A stretch of 64,000 bases of DNA from assembly GCA_019057795.1 (NCBI GenBank), contig JAHLWS010000056.1:1-64000 (forward strand). The letters are read 5' to 3'. The notes below the pieces were generated by a model. That model saw only the letters and a program-made list of their open reading frames with translations. It did not search any database and was not told where the DNA came from. Origin of the DNA: Promethearchaeota archaeon. GTDB lineage: Archaea > Asgardarchaeota > Lokiarchaeia > Sigyniarchaeales > SOKP01. Every line of letters starts with the position of its first letter. Positions within the stretch are counted from its first letter, which is position 1. Below, in pieces: positions 55,527-64,000 of the stretch. A program made the translations under genes and the position numbers.

Positions 55527-57254
55527 ATGAAACCATTTTTAACCCTTGAAGAAGTAAGAAATGCTATTATAGGTCGGAATTTTATTTTCCAGACGCCTTA
55601 TGGAATGCGTCTTCTCACATATGCAGACTACACTGCATCTGGTAGATCTCTCAAATTTATTGAACAATTTTTAATCAAAATTCAACGAGAATATGCCAAT
55701 ACTCACACAGAAGACGATGTAACTGGGCGTCAAATGACGGAAATCTTACATCAAGCGGAAACTATAATAAAAAAGGCTTTTAATGCAGAGAAAAATTGCA
55801 AAATTATAGCCACGGGTACAGGTGCAACGGGAGCGATATCCAAGTTCCATGAAATTATAGGTATACGTCTACCTCCAGCAACGAGAAATCTTGTTCTTTC
55901 AATATTAGACAATTCATCTGAGGAAAATGTTATAGATCAAAATTTGAGAAAGAAACTTGAACTAGAAATTAATCGATTGAAACCCGTTGTTTTTATTGGT
56001 CCTTATGAACATCATTCTAACGATATAATGTGGCGAGAAGCTATTGCAGAAGTTGTAACCATTCAACTTACCCCCGATGGTTATCTTGACTTAAAGGATT
56101 TAGAAAGTCAAGTTTCAGATCAAAAGTATAAAAAAAGGCTAAAAATCGGCTCTTTTTCAGCAGCATCGAATGTTACTGGTTTAAAATCTCCAGTTTATGA
56201 AATTGCTCGTATAATGCATAAATATAATGCTTTAGTTTGTTTTGATTTTGCCGCTAGTGCTCCCTATGTAAAAATTAATATGAACAATGATTCTGATACT
56301 TTTTTTGATGCAATTTTTATATCGCCTCACAAATTCGTGGGAGGTCCAGGGTCGTCAGGAATCTTAGTCTTTAATGAACGAGTTTACAATCTCGCACTCT
56401 CTCCAACTTCTGCTGGAGGTGGAACCGTTGATTTTGTTAGCTCAACCACAGTGGATTATTCAAAAGATATTGAAACCAGAGAAAGAGCGGGCACTCCAGG
56501 GGTCTTGCAAACAATTAAAGCGGCATTAGTTATTGATCTAAAGGATGCTATTGGAATTGATAATATTGAATCGAAAGAACTAGAGTATTCAACCCGAGCT
56601 TTAAAGCGATTATCCAAACATTCAAAAATCAAAGTTCTCGGTCCAATCGACCCAGAAAATCGCATCCCAATTGTGTCATTTATGATTAAACATGGAAATA
56701 AAGATTTACACCCAAAATTCGTCACTAAATTGCTCAACGATTTGTTTGGAATTCAAAGTCGGGCAGGTTGCATGTGTTCTGGACCATATGGGAACTTATT
56801 GCTCAAAATCGATGAAGAACAATCTCAAAAATTCCGAAAAATTGGTCAACAAGGGAAATTCGGAATTAGACCAGGATGGTGCCGCGTTAATTTCCATTAT
56901 CTCTTTTCCGAGATAGAGTTCAAATTTATCTGTCAGGCGATTGAATTTATCGCAGATTATGGGTATCTATTTCTTAGAGAATACTCTTTTAACATTAATT
57001 CGGGAGTATGGACACATCTCAATTTCAAAGATACTCTCTTATACAACAAACCAGACATTAAATCGGTGCTCACAACAAATTTAAAAGATTGTTTTGACGA
57101 GGAATTAATTGATAGAGATGTGGAATTTACTAAATATTTGAATGATGCTAGGAAACTAGTCAAAACATTCGGAGATGAAATTGAATATCATCAGTTTGAT
57201 GATCCTGAGGCCGAAGAACTAAGATGGTTTAATTTTATACATATAAATAAATAA
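55527..57254 (+). CDS. class V aminotransferase/cysteine desulfurase-like PLP enzyme
   Basis: A 575-residue fold-type I PLP enzyme. The Schiff-base Lys is in ISPHKFVGGPGSSG. VCFDFAASAP holds the Asp that binds the pyridine nitrogen. A GCMCSGPYG loop provides a Cys similar in place to that of cysteine desulfurases. It is longer than NifS/SufS (about 400) because of an extended C-terminus of roughly 100 residues (from about 470). It may remove sulfur or selenium from cysteine, or act as a lyase. It begins 58 bases after the DUF1326 gene. Confidence 0.83.
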   Translation: MKPFLTLEEVRNAIIGRNFIFQTPYGMRLLTYADYTASGRSLKFIEQFLIKIQREYANTHTEDDVTGRQMTEILHQAETIIKKAFNAEKNCKIIATGTGATGAISKFHEIIGIRLPPATRNLVLSILDNSSEENVIDQNLRKKLELEINRLKPVVFIGPYEHHSNDIMWREAIAEVVTIQLTPDGYLDLKDLESQVSDQKYKKRLKIGSFSAASNVTGLKSPVYEIARIMHKYNALVCFDFAASAPYVKINMNNDSDTFFDAIFISPHKFVGGPGSSGILVFNERVYNLALSPTSAGGGTVDFVSSTTVDYSKDIETRERAGTPGVLQTIKAALVIDLKDAIGIDNIESKELEYSTRALKRLSKHSKIKVLGPIDPENRIPIVSFMIKHGNKDLHPKFVTKLLNDLFGIQSRAGCMCSGPYGNLLLKIDEEQSQKFRKIGQQGKFGIRPGWCRVNFHYLFSEIEFKFICQAIEFIADYGYLFLREYSFNINSGVWTHLNFKDTLLYNKPDIKSVLTTNLKDCFDEELIDRDVEFTKYLNDARKLVKTFGDEIEYHQFDDPEAEELRWFNFIHINK

Positions 57255-57410
57255 AAGCTGGGTTTATAGGAAAAGATTTTATTCTTTATACTTCTTGCGA
57301 CTATATAAATAATTCTTTATAAAAAACAGATATATTTAAAAAAAGATTTTATCTATAAATCATATAAAAAAAACCAATAGAGATAATAAATGGTAAATAG
57401 GTAAAATAAA

Positions 57411-58310
57411 TTGATTATAGATTCACATTGCCATATTTGGGATAAATCCATCATAAGTGGAAGTTTTAAGAAGTTAATTGATGATGGAGCTAAGCAAATG
57501 GGTTTATCAGATCCTTCAACGTTATATGATGGATCAGTAGAAAGATTAATTAGAGAGATGGAAGAAGCAGGAATTGATAAAACGGTTATATTAGCATTAG
57601 ATGGTCATATTGCTTTTACGGCTAATTTAACTTATAAAGATTACAACGATTACGTTGCAAATATCATTAATGAATATCCAGATAAATTAATAGGATTTGC
57701 GGGAATTGATCCTAGAAGAGGTAAAGAAGCTATTCAAGAACTTGAAAGGTGCGTGGAATTGGGATTGAGAGGTCTAAAACTTTGGCCGTTAACTGGATTT
57801 TATCCAGATGATCTAAATTTTTACCCCTTTTATAAGCGCGTACAAGAATTGGAGATTCCTGTTCTGATGCATACAGGGTCAGGACCGCCAGGTACATACA
57901 TAAAATATTGCCAACCAATTTATGTTGATAAAGTAGCTATAGATTTTCCCGATATGAAAATAATTATGGCTCATATGGGAGACCCTTTTACAAATCAAGC
58001 TATATCGGTTGCTAGCAAGAATTTTAACGTTTATCTTGACATCTCTGCTTGGGAACCGGTCTTAAAAAGGGTTCCTGCCGCCTTTATTCAAACGCTTTTT
58101 CAAGCGAAATCAGCGTGTGGTATTGATAAGATACTTTTCGGTTCAGATTGGCCTCTTTTTGTTTCGTTCTTATCTCTTAAAGATTGGGTAAAAGGTATTA
58201 GAAAATTAAAAATACCTCCTCCTCTCAAACTAATGGGATTAACGGACTTTACTGAAGAAGACAAAGACAAAATTCTAGGAATAAATGCTGCTAAAGTGCT
58301 GGGATTATAA
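57411..58310 (+). CDS. amidohydrolase_2-family TIM-barrel metal hydrolase/decarboxylase
   Basis: The 299 residues contain the metal ligands of the amidohydrolase-related family: DSHCHIWD (H6, H8), LMHTGSG, IIMAHMGDP and the catalytic Asp in LFGSDWPLF. This fold includes ACMS decarboxylase, gamma-resorcylate decarboxylase and lactonases. The start is a TTG (57411), which puts the HxH near residue 6 as in family members. No substrate can be named. It ends the plus-strand block that began with DUF362. Confidence 0.85.
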   Translation: MIIDSHCHIWDKSIISGSFKKLIDDGAKQMGLSDPSTLYDGSVERLIREMEEAGIDKTVILALDGHIAFTANLTYKDYNDYVANIINEYPDKLIGFAGIDPRRGKEAIQELERCVELGLRGLKLWPLTGFYPDDLNFYPFYKRVQELEIPVLMHTGSGPPGTYIKYCQPIYVDKVAIDFPDMKIIMAHMGDPFTNQAISVASKNFNVYLDISAWEPVLKRVPAAFIQTLFQAKSACGIDKILFGSDWPLFVSFLSLKDWVKGIRKLKIPPPLKLMGLTDFTEEDKDKILGINAAKVLGL

Positions 58311-58347
58311 AAAAAGTAATAATAATAAAAATTTTATTTTTTTGTTT

Positions 58348-59688
58348 TTAAGAAGAAACATTCAAATTATTAAACGCCATATATGGAAAAAGAACATTTT
58401 CGGAAAACTCCCGCTCTTTAGATATATATAAGCAGTTTTTTACCATTTCAAGTACATTGCCACTAACATTTCCTAGTTTAATTGGATTTTGAAACTCGCC
58501 GTTTTTAATGTAATATCCATTTCTAATTTCCGCTCCAAAATTACCTGATATATCGTCCGGAGATAGCCAAGAAAACTGTTCGATGTAATACCCCTCCTTA
58601 ACATTTGAAATCATCTCCTTTAAGGAAATATCTCCTGGTAATATTTTTAAATTACTGATGCCATTAACTACCGTCCCACTTTCTGCTCTTCTGGCATTTC
58701 CTGTTGAATGTACATTATCTAAAATTGCATATTTCTGATTGTACAACCTATTTCGAAAGACTCCGTTCTTTAAGACTTCTGTTTCCTGATGAGGATTTCC
58801 TTCTGAGTCCCATGAACTCGAATTAAGTCCTCCCTCTAGCAATCCGTCGTCGATTAATGTGATGTTATCGCTTGCAACTTTGTCTCCAAGATTATAGCGA
58901 GAAATTTTTTCAAAATGAGCTTCAGCGAGCACATGGAATCCAATCACGGTATTAATTGCCGCTCTTAAGACAGATGGAGAAAATATTACAATGGCGTCAT
59001 TGGCTGGTTTAGGTTCTTCTGCTCTTAATGTATCTTTTGCTCTTCTTGCCCAATTGTTCACTCTTTCGTTAAATTTTAAATGTTCTTTCTCTTTATAATA
59101 TCCAACATCCCAAAACTCAGATAACTCCCCATTTTCTTGTGCCTTTAACGCAAATTCAACAAAGAAGAAGGTTTTCTTAGAATCTAAATTTAAGGCATTA
59201 CTATTTCTTAAGGAGCTGTGATAACTATGAATTCTAAAGCGTCCAAAAGTAGTCTTTACATCTTTTTGCTGGGACGCCTCTGATATTAACTCCTCTGCTA
59301 AATCTTTCTTAATTGCTATGGGATCGTCTAAGATTTTTTTATCTGCAGTATTTAGTTCCGATATATGTTTCTTTTCTGGAAAAAAATACTTGGTATTTGA
59401 ATTAAATTTAGATAACATAGCACAAATATCAATATTTTTATCAATTTGTCCTTTATCCAGAGAATTTCCCTTAATTACACCTATACCAGTTTCATCTTTC
59501 TTTTGGGAAAGAATCCGTATAAAATATTCAAAGTCTTTTATTTCTCGCTCATTATCTGCTTGATTTTTCAAGAAAATAGTCTCGTAAATATTCTTCTCCA
59601 CAAGATATATCTCGTATTCTTCGATGTTCTTTGATTTCAATCCTTTTTCAATTAAATCTAATCTTTCGTTTGACATTTTTTCTCTCAC
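58348..59688 (-). CDS. tldE: TldE/PmbA-like subunit of the TldD/E protease
   Basis: The 446 residues match the TldE (PmbA) subunit, which lacks the HExxxH zinc motif but shares the fold: FAVEF-like strand region, NARRAESGTVVNGISNLKIL, then SPDDISGNFGAEIRNGYYI. Paired with TldD it forms a heterodimeric protease that processes peptides, for example microcin precursors and CcdA antitoxin. Its ATG overlaps the stop of tldD by four bases (ATGA), so translation is coupled. Confidence 0.92.
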   Translation of the reverse strand: MREKMSNERLDLIEKGLKSKNIEEYEIYLVEKNIYETIFLKNQADNEREIKDFEYFIRILSQKKDETGIGVIKGNSLDKGQIDKNIDICAMLSKFNSNTKYFFPEKKHISELNTADKKILDDPIAIKKDLAEELISEASQQKDVKTTFGRFRIHSYHSSLRNSNALNLDSKKTFFFVEFALKAQENGELSEFWDVGYYKEKEHLKFNERVNNWARRAKDTLRAEEPKPANDAIVIFSPSVLRAAINTVIGFHVLAEAHFEKISRYNLGDKVASDNITLIDDGLLEGGLNSSSWDSEGNPHQETEVLKNGVFRNRLYNQKYAILDNVHSTGNARRAESGTVVNGISNLKILPGDISLKEMISNVKEGYYIEQFSWLSPDDISGNFGAEIRNGYYIKNGEFQNPIKLGNVSGNVLEMVKNCLYISKEREFSENVLFPYMAFNNLNVSS

Positions 59689-61079
59689 CCCGGACTCACC
59701 AATGCGTTTTTAACTCTAATATAACTACCACCAGAAGTAACGGGAACGAAATCTTCACTACCTTTTCCACATGTCCCGCCATCAAGTTTCGTAGGGTCCT
59801 TACTTACAGCATCGATATTCTTTAATAATTCAAGAACATCTCCACTTAGAGCTGTAGCCTTCAAAATTTTTGTTTTTTCCCCATTTTCAATTAGATACGC
59901 TTTTTTTGATGTGCATTGCATGCCTCCGCCTAGAGGGTCTTCCATTCCAAAAAACCCATGAACCAACATTATTCCTTCGTTGATTTCTGAGATAATTTCA
60001 TTCAGATCATAATCACCAGAACCGAAATAAGTATTTGACATTCTAACATTGATAGGATGGGCGAAACTTTCTCGTCTTCCATTTCCTTGAGGGATGGCAC
60101 TTAAATCTGAGGCAGATCTCCTGTCATATATGTAATTTTTCAATATACCATTTTCTACTAAAACATTGCTACCTGCTTTTATTCCTTCGTCATCAAAAAA
60201 GTAAGAACCTAATTTTTTCTCTAACGATGGTGTGTCGTAGATCGAGCAGATATTGGAAGCAACTTGCTTATTTAGGTGTTGTTTTAAATAGCTTCGATCT
60301 CTTAATATTTGATCTGCTTCCAAACCATGCCCAAAACTTTCATGAGCAATCAATCCCGCCATTGGGGGGTCTAAAATGATTGTTCGTCTTCCTGAGGGGG
60401 GTAATTCAGCTTTTAACATTTCAAGAGAGTTTTTAACCGTTTTTTCTAATAATTCATAATCAAATAAATCAAAAATTTCATATCCAATCTCTCCAGAAAT
60501 AATCGAATAATCATAATCAACAACAGATCCTTCTTTAGCAATAGGTAAAACCATAATTCGTACACGTGGAATTACTTGTCTCAATTTGCATCCTTCATTA
60601 TTGACGAAGATTCGCTCAATTATAAATTCCATGTACTTTACTTGAACATTAATAATTCTCTCGTCGTAATTCTTGATATAACCATATATTTCCCTTACTT
60701 TCTTGATTTTATCCTCTATAGGTATGTTCGCAGGATCGATTTTAGGCTTAATCTCTTTGTTTAATTCCCAGCCTTCGAATTCCGCTATTGCATCTCCCTT
60801 TTTGGTCAATTTTGGGATCTTATTTTTAATAACGCCAATATCAGAACTCTCTTCAATTGCTATTTCTTTCCATATTCCTGAAAATGTACGAGCAACTATA
60901 CCCGATTTTTTAGTATTAACTGAAAAGTTTTCAGAGGAGCGGGTTTTTGCTATGGTTGTGGACGAAACCGAATCGTATAAGATGTCAAAATATTGATCGC
61001 GACGATTATAGTGGTTCGTTATTTCTTCAAATTCAGAAAAAATTTCTTCGTAAGATTTGTCACTCACATATTTCACCAA
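59685..61079 (-). CDS. tldD: TldD zinc metalloprotease
   Basis: The 464 residues contain the catalytic HExxxH motif in IAHESFGHGLEADQ (H246, E247, H251) and, near the end, GGTCGKGSE with the third zinc ligand, Cys. The N-terminal domain is normal for TldD. It degrades small unfolded proteins and peptides together with TldE. The gene is the first of a two-gene operon; an RBS-like run lies before the ATG. Confidence 0.95.
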   Translation of the reverse strand: MVKYVSDKSYEEIFSEFEEITNHYNRRDQYFDILYDSVSSTTIAKTRSSENFSVNTKKSGIVARTFSGIWKEIAIEESSDIGVIKNKIPKLTKKGDAIAEFEGWELNKEIKPKIDPANIPIEDKIKKVREIYGYIKNYDERIINVQVKYMEFIIERIFVNNEGCKLRQVIPRVRIMVLPIAKEGSVVDYDYSIISGEIGYEIFDLFDYELLEKTVKNSLEMLKAELPPSGRRTIILDPPMAGLIAHESFGHGLEADQILRDRSYLKQHLNKQVASNICSIYDTPSLEKKLGSYFFDDEGIKAGSNVLVENGILKNYIYDRRSASDLSAIPQGNGRRESFAHPINVRMSNTYFGSGDYDLNEIISEINEGIMLVHGFFGMEDPLGGGMQCTSKKAYLIENGEKTKILKATALSGDVLELLKNIDAVSKDPTKLDGGTCGKGSEDFVPVTSGGSYIRVKNALVSPG

Positions 61080-61186
61080 AGTTTTAAAATTTAAGTTAGA
61101 ACTAAGTTAGTTTTATAACAAAAATTATAGTAAAATAATATGTCTAATAATATATAGGTTTAGATGTAAATTCTATTAAGGTTATC

Positions 61187-62632
61187 TCATTCAATATCCA
61201 AAATATCTTTGATTAACTCTTTTTTATTTTCCAAATTAGCTTGTCTTGATATCATAATCCTTTGCGCTTGTGGACTTCCTGCTCCGTGCATTGATTCCGT
61301 CCTATAACTAACAGAAGCCACGCCCATTGTTAAATTTTCAATAAATCTTAGAACTTTATATCTATCCTCAGCGCATGTTTCTTCACATGTATTAAGATAT
61401 TTCGCAATTAAACGCCCAATTTCCTCCGATTTAAAGTCTGCTTCAGAGGGCATTGTACAGATTAGCCCCCCAGCTAAATCCTCAGCAAGCCGCCCTATTT
61501 CGTATGGAAAACGAGTAACATTTAGTTTACATACATTTGCCAAAAGCATATCCATTTCAAAGTTTCCTGCTTCCCGCTGGAACCCTAACGAACTGCAAGC
61601 AATACCACAACAATATAGTGTTTCGTTTAAGTGAACCATTTCCACAATTTTATCTCGTATATGAGATGACTTTTCGGTTCCATTGTATTCAGTAATCAAG
61701 GATGACGCACCGATGAGTACATCACCTACACCAACTTTACATCCGCCATAGGACTGCCGATGGAAACCAGCGAACCTATTAACTAATTTACCTGCAAACT
61801 CTATTTCTCCCCTCATAAATATTTGATCATTTGGTATAAACACATTATCAAATATTACAAATATTTCTTGGCCGCCATACTTGAAGTTTCCAATGTCTAA
61901 TTTACCAGGTTCCATTTTTCTAGTGTCACACGACTGCCTTCCATATACCAATGTTATTCCCTTTTCATTCGTATTAACGCCAAAACTTACAGCGTACTGT
62001 TCTTCACCGGGTCGTAAAGAAAGAGTGGGCATAATAATTGCTCTATGTGAGTTCAAATATCCAGTTTGGTGGATTTTTGCACCGCGAACAATTATTCCGT
62101 CATCAATTTCCTCGACAATATGTAAAAAAGCGTCTGGATCAGGTTGGTCTTTAGGTCTTTTGCTTCTATCTCCTTTAGTATCTGTCATGGCACCACCCAC
62201 CATCAAATCTTGCGACTGTACTTCAATCCAATACTTTTTGAAGCGGTTATGGTAATCAGTACCATTTTTTTTGTCCATTTCATAGGTTACACTATATAAA
62301 GCATTAGCGGTGTCAAAACCTACGCACCTTTGGAAGCAACACGCTGTTTGTTGACCCAATAACCTCTGCATCTTTACCTTTTTAATTAAATCGTCAACAG
62401 ATTGGTGAATATGCGTAAATCTGTTAATAGTTTCACCTGTTAAATGTGATGTGGCGGTCATAAGATCTTCATACTCGTCCATCTGAGCTAATTCGTAAAT
62501 CTTCATAACCGTATTGATTGAGGGTCTTATAATAGGGTGATTCCAAAATTCCTTAACTTTTTCACCAAAAATATACAAATTTACAGGTCGTTTTATGCTT
62601 TCTAAATACTGTTCTGGGGTTTTTAAAGGCAT
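61187..62632 (-). CDS. abfD: 4-hydroxybutyryl-CoA dehydratase / vinylacetyl-CoA isomerase
   Basis: A 481-residue FAD and [4Fe-4S] enzyme that dehydrates 4-hydroxybutyryl-CoA to crotonyl-CoA by ketyl-radical chemistry. All four cluster ligands of the C. aminobutyricum enzyme have counterparts: C99 and C103 (CCFQRC), H291 (AGFHRQ) and C298 (YGGCKVG). The TESMHGAGSPQAQR segment near the C-terminus also fits. It is found in the 3-HP/4-HB and dicarboxylate/4-HB carbon-fixation cycles and in fermenters of aminobutyrate or succinate. Which applies here is open, but the thiolase in this window could continue from crotonyl-CoA. Confidence 0.93.
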   Translation of the reverse strand: MPLKTPEQYLESIKRPVNLYIFGEKVKEFWNHPIIRPSINTVMKIYELAQMDEYEDLMTATSHLTGETINRFTHIHQSVDDLIKKVKMQRLLGQQTACCFQRCVGFDTANALYSVTYEMDKKNGTDYHNRFKKYWIEVQSQDLMVGGAMTDTKGDRSKRPKDQPDPDAFLHIVEEIDDGIIVRGAKIHQTGYLNSHRAIIMPTLSLRPGEEQYAVSFGVNTNEKGITLVYGRQSCDTRKMEPGKLDIGNFKYGGQEIFVIFDNVFIPNDQIFMRGEIEFAGKLVNRFAGFHRQSYGGCKVGVGDVLIGASSLITEYNGTEKSSHIRDKIVEMVHLNETLYCCGIACSSLGFQREAGNFEMDMLLANVCKLNVTRFPYEIGRLAEDLAGGLICTMPSEADFKSEEIGRLIAKYLNTCEETCAEDRYKVLRFIENLTMGVASVSYRTESMHGAGSPQAQRIMISRQANLENKKELIKDILDIE

Positions 62633-62765
62633 TTTTCTATTCTCTTAGATTTTTAATTTATTATTTTAAATAAAACAAGTAATGTAATTAAAAATTTCTT
62701 TAATATCTCTAAAACAATAAAGTGAAAAAATTAAAGTTTTAAATCGAATGTTCTTTTTGATGGTA

Positions 62766-63647
62766 TTAATGACTATCTTGATTCGCTTCTAAATGACGTA
62801 GCCTTTTTTCCAAAATACTCATTGTTTCAATTACATTATTCATTGTTTTATGGATTTCTTTGACGCTGTTTTGAACTTGTCCAATTTGATCTAAGATGAA
62901 AGACATTACATCTGATTTTTTTACAGGTTCAGTCAACCAGGTAAAAATTTTATGTAAGAACTTCTGATTATCAAGAGTATTAATACCTATATTATCATCA
63001 CTGCAAAAAATATCGATATCGCCAAAAGCAACGACCTTACCTTGCCCAAATTCAGAATAAGCGGCTACTATATGTTGTTGCTCTTTATCTCTTATCCATT
63101 TTTCAGAAGAGGTATTAAAAATTTCTGACCAGAAATTATTTTGATTTGTTTGTAAAAGTGGTTTTGCACCTTTATTTAAGAAGAGGGAACAAGTTCCACC
63201 TATTACAACTTCCCTTAATCCATTAATAATATTATTTTTAGGAAAATTTTGAATATGTAATATACTTGAACGATTATGATTATTGGAATTTTGTTCTTTT
63301 ATAAGATTCTTCTCAAATAGGATACCAAAATTAGGAGCTATATCATTCAAATTAGTTTTTTGAAGATAATCGGCTCCATATTCACTTACAAGAATTAAAT
63401 TCCCTCCAGTTCTAACGTAATTAACAATGTCCTTGATCTCGATGTTTGAAAAGTAATCGTCAATAGGATTGCCCAGAACTAAAACATCAACATTTTCCAA
63501 AAGCTTTTTCGTTACATCTTTATTCTCGTTTTTCTTAATCTTGAGATTTAGATTTTGAAGAAGTTTTAAAAGATCTGAAAAATCTGAAAAATCAATATCG
63601 AGCATCTCGTTATGATTTAAGTCAAAAAGAATCGTTTTTCTCAGCAT
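62766..63647 (-). CDS. GIFT-domain protein (IFT52/DUF4350-like) with C-terminal coiled coil
   Basis: The 293 residues show a GATase-1-like alpha/beta fold without the catalytic Cys. VDVLVLGNPIDDYF is followed by IVNYVRTGGNLILVSE, then GQGKVVAFGDIDIFCSDDN and KFLHKIFTWLTEP. This order matches the GIFT domain shared by GldG-type gliding proteins and eukaryotic IFT52. The C-terminal 50 residues are a heptad-rich coiled coil. No transport or gliding genes are adjacent. It is read divergently from purA. Confidence 0.7.
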   Translation of the reverse strand: MLRKTILFDLNHNEMLDIDFSDFSDLLKLLQNLNLKIKKNENKDVTKKLLENVDVLVLGNPIDDYFSNIEIKDIVNYVRTGGNLILVSEYGADYLQKTNLNDIAPNFGILFEKNLIKEQNSNNHNRSSILHIQNFPKNNIINGLREVVIGGTCSLFLNKGAKPLLQTNQNNFWSEIFNTSSEKWIRDKEQQHIVAAYSEFGQGKVVAFGDIDIFCSDDNIGINTLDNQKFLHKIFTWLTEPVKKSDVMSFILDQIGQVQNSVKEIHKTMNNVIETMSILEKRLRHLEANQDSH

Positions 63648-63833
63648 TTTTACTTATAAATGTGATAAAAATAAGCCTATAAAAATTATTGCATAACTAA
63701 ATCTTTAACAGAAAAATTTTATAACTATTAAAGAATAATCCTTTTTGGAACATATTTTAGATATAAATATCAAATATTAATACCTTATCAACTAAAAAAA
63801 CAAATGGTTAACACACTTAACGGAATGTGAATT

Positions 63834-64000
63834 ATGACTAAAAAATTTAACACTATTGCTGTTTGCGGGCTATCTTGGGGCGACGAAGGTAAAGGGAAAA
63901 TAACTGATTACTTAGCCCAAAAATCAGATATTGTGGTAAGATACAACGGCGGAAATAACGCGGGACATACAATTGAAGCTAATGGGATAAAATACAAATT
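63834..64000 (+). CDS. purA: adenylosuccinate synthetase, 5' part (runs off the window)
   Basis: The first 55 codons, from the ATG at 63834, read [20 protein letters not shown] and then [15 protein letters not shown]. The GDEGKGK P-loop and the NNAGHT motif, with its IMP-binding residues, are diagnostic for PurA, which joins IMP and aspartate using GTP in AMP synthesis. The window ends inside the gene. The promoter lies in the preceding 186-bp spacer, shared with the divergent GIFT-domain gene. Confidence 0.93.
   Translation, partial: MTKKFNTIAVCGLSWGDEGKGKITDYLAQKSDIVVRYNGGNNAGHTIEANGIKYK

Noticed and set aside
1..64000. tRNA genes and CRISPR arrays
   Set aside because: Looked for T-arm strings (GTTCRAATC type) on both strands and for regularly spaced repeats; none with a foldable cloverleaf or array layout was seen.

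Overview
The window looks like a piece of an Asgard archaeal (Lokiarchaeia-like) chromosome. It is AT-rich, with short AT-rich spacers. It carries archaeal-type information genes: ribosomal protein uL16/L10e, an Orc1/Cdc6 AAA+ protein, a XerA-type recombinase and an archaeal-type RNase P RNA. It also has traits typical of Asgard genomes: an MglA/Arf-like small GTPase, leucine-rich-repeat proteins with a characteristic N-terminal domain, many small zinc ribbons, and a bacterial-type DnaK/DnaJ/GrpE set. The lineage call is inference from gene content; no marker phylogeny could be run.

Layout. 0-4.2 kb: an IS630 relic abutting a truncated zinc-ribbon gene, a small GTPase with a helical partner, a NifU-type Fe-S protein, then a segment bounded by two identical 47-bp direct repeats that holds an antitoxin, a broken PIN toxin and an SMP-30 gene. 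4.2-9.9 kb: a membrane protein, a CoA-binding protein resembling ADP-forming acyl-CoA synthetase alpha but lacking its catalytic His segment, a Gfo/Idh/MocA oxidoreductase, uL16 and a radical SAM enzyme. 10-13.1 kb: a B12 acyl-CoA mutase operon (large subunit, B12 subunit, MeaB chaperone) whose specificity residues read as isobutyryl-CoA mutase, not methylmalonyl-CoA mutase. 13.1-26.8 kb: Pr6Pr-like membrane protein, pirin, GrpE, a nuclease-like protein, an LRR cluster, DnaK, DnaJ, THEP1 and zinc ribbons. 27-31.4 kb: slipin, a hexulose-phosphate-synthase-like protein, an IS transposase, a DUF6144-like protein and RNase P RNA (minus strand). 31.4-33.6 kb: a proton-pumping pyrophosphatase whose last helix is thrown out of frame by a 34-nt insertion.

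34-49.3 kb is a catabolic and partly decaying region: two nitronate-monooxygenase-type flavoproteins, a frameshifted sulfatase, a flavin split-barrel protein, an alpha/beta hydrolase without a normal start codon, a glycyl radical enzyme and its activase (separated by about 6.6 kb), and between them a plus-strand operon of DMSO-reductase-type molybdoenzyme, ferredoxin subunit, thiolase and ketopantoate-reductase-like protein. 49.6-53 kb: a thioredoxin-reductase-like flavoprotein, XerA recombinase and Orc1/Cdc6, a plausible replication-linked locus. 53-64 kb: DUF362 ferredoxin, DUF1326, class V aminotransferase, amidohydrolase, TldE/TldD protease, 4-hydroxybutyryl-CoA dehydratase, a GIFT-domain (IFT52-like) protein and the start of adenylosuccinate synthetase.

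Taken together the metabolism points to an anaerobe handling C4 acyl-CoAs (isobutyryl/butyryl mutase, 4-hydroxybutyryl-CoA dehydratase, thiolase), with radical chemistry and PPi-driven ion pumping. Several genes are broken by single lesions, which suggests either ongoing decay or assembly errors.
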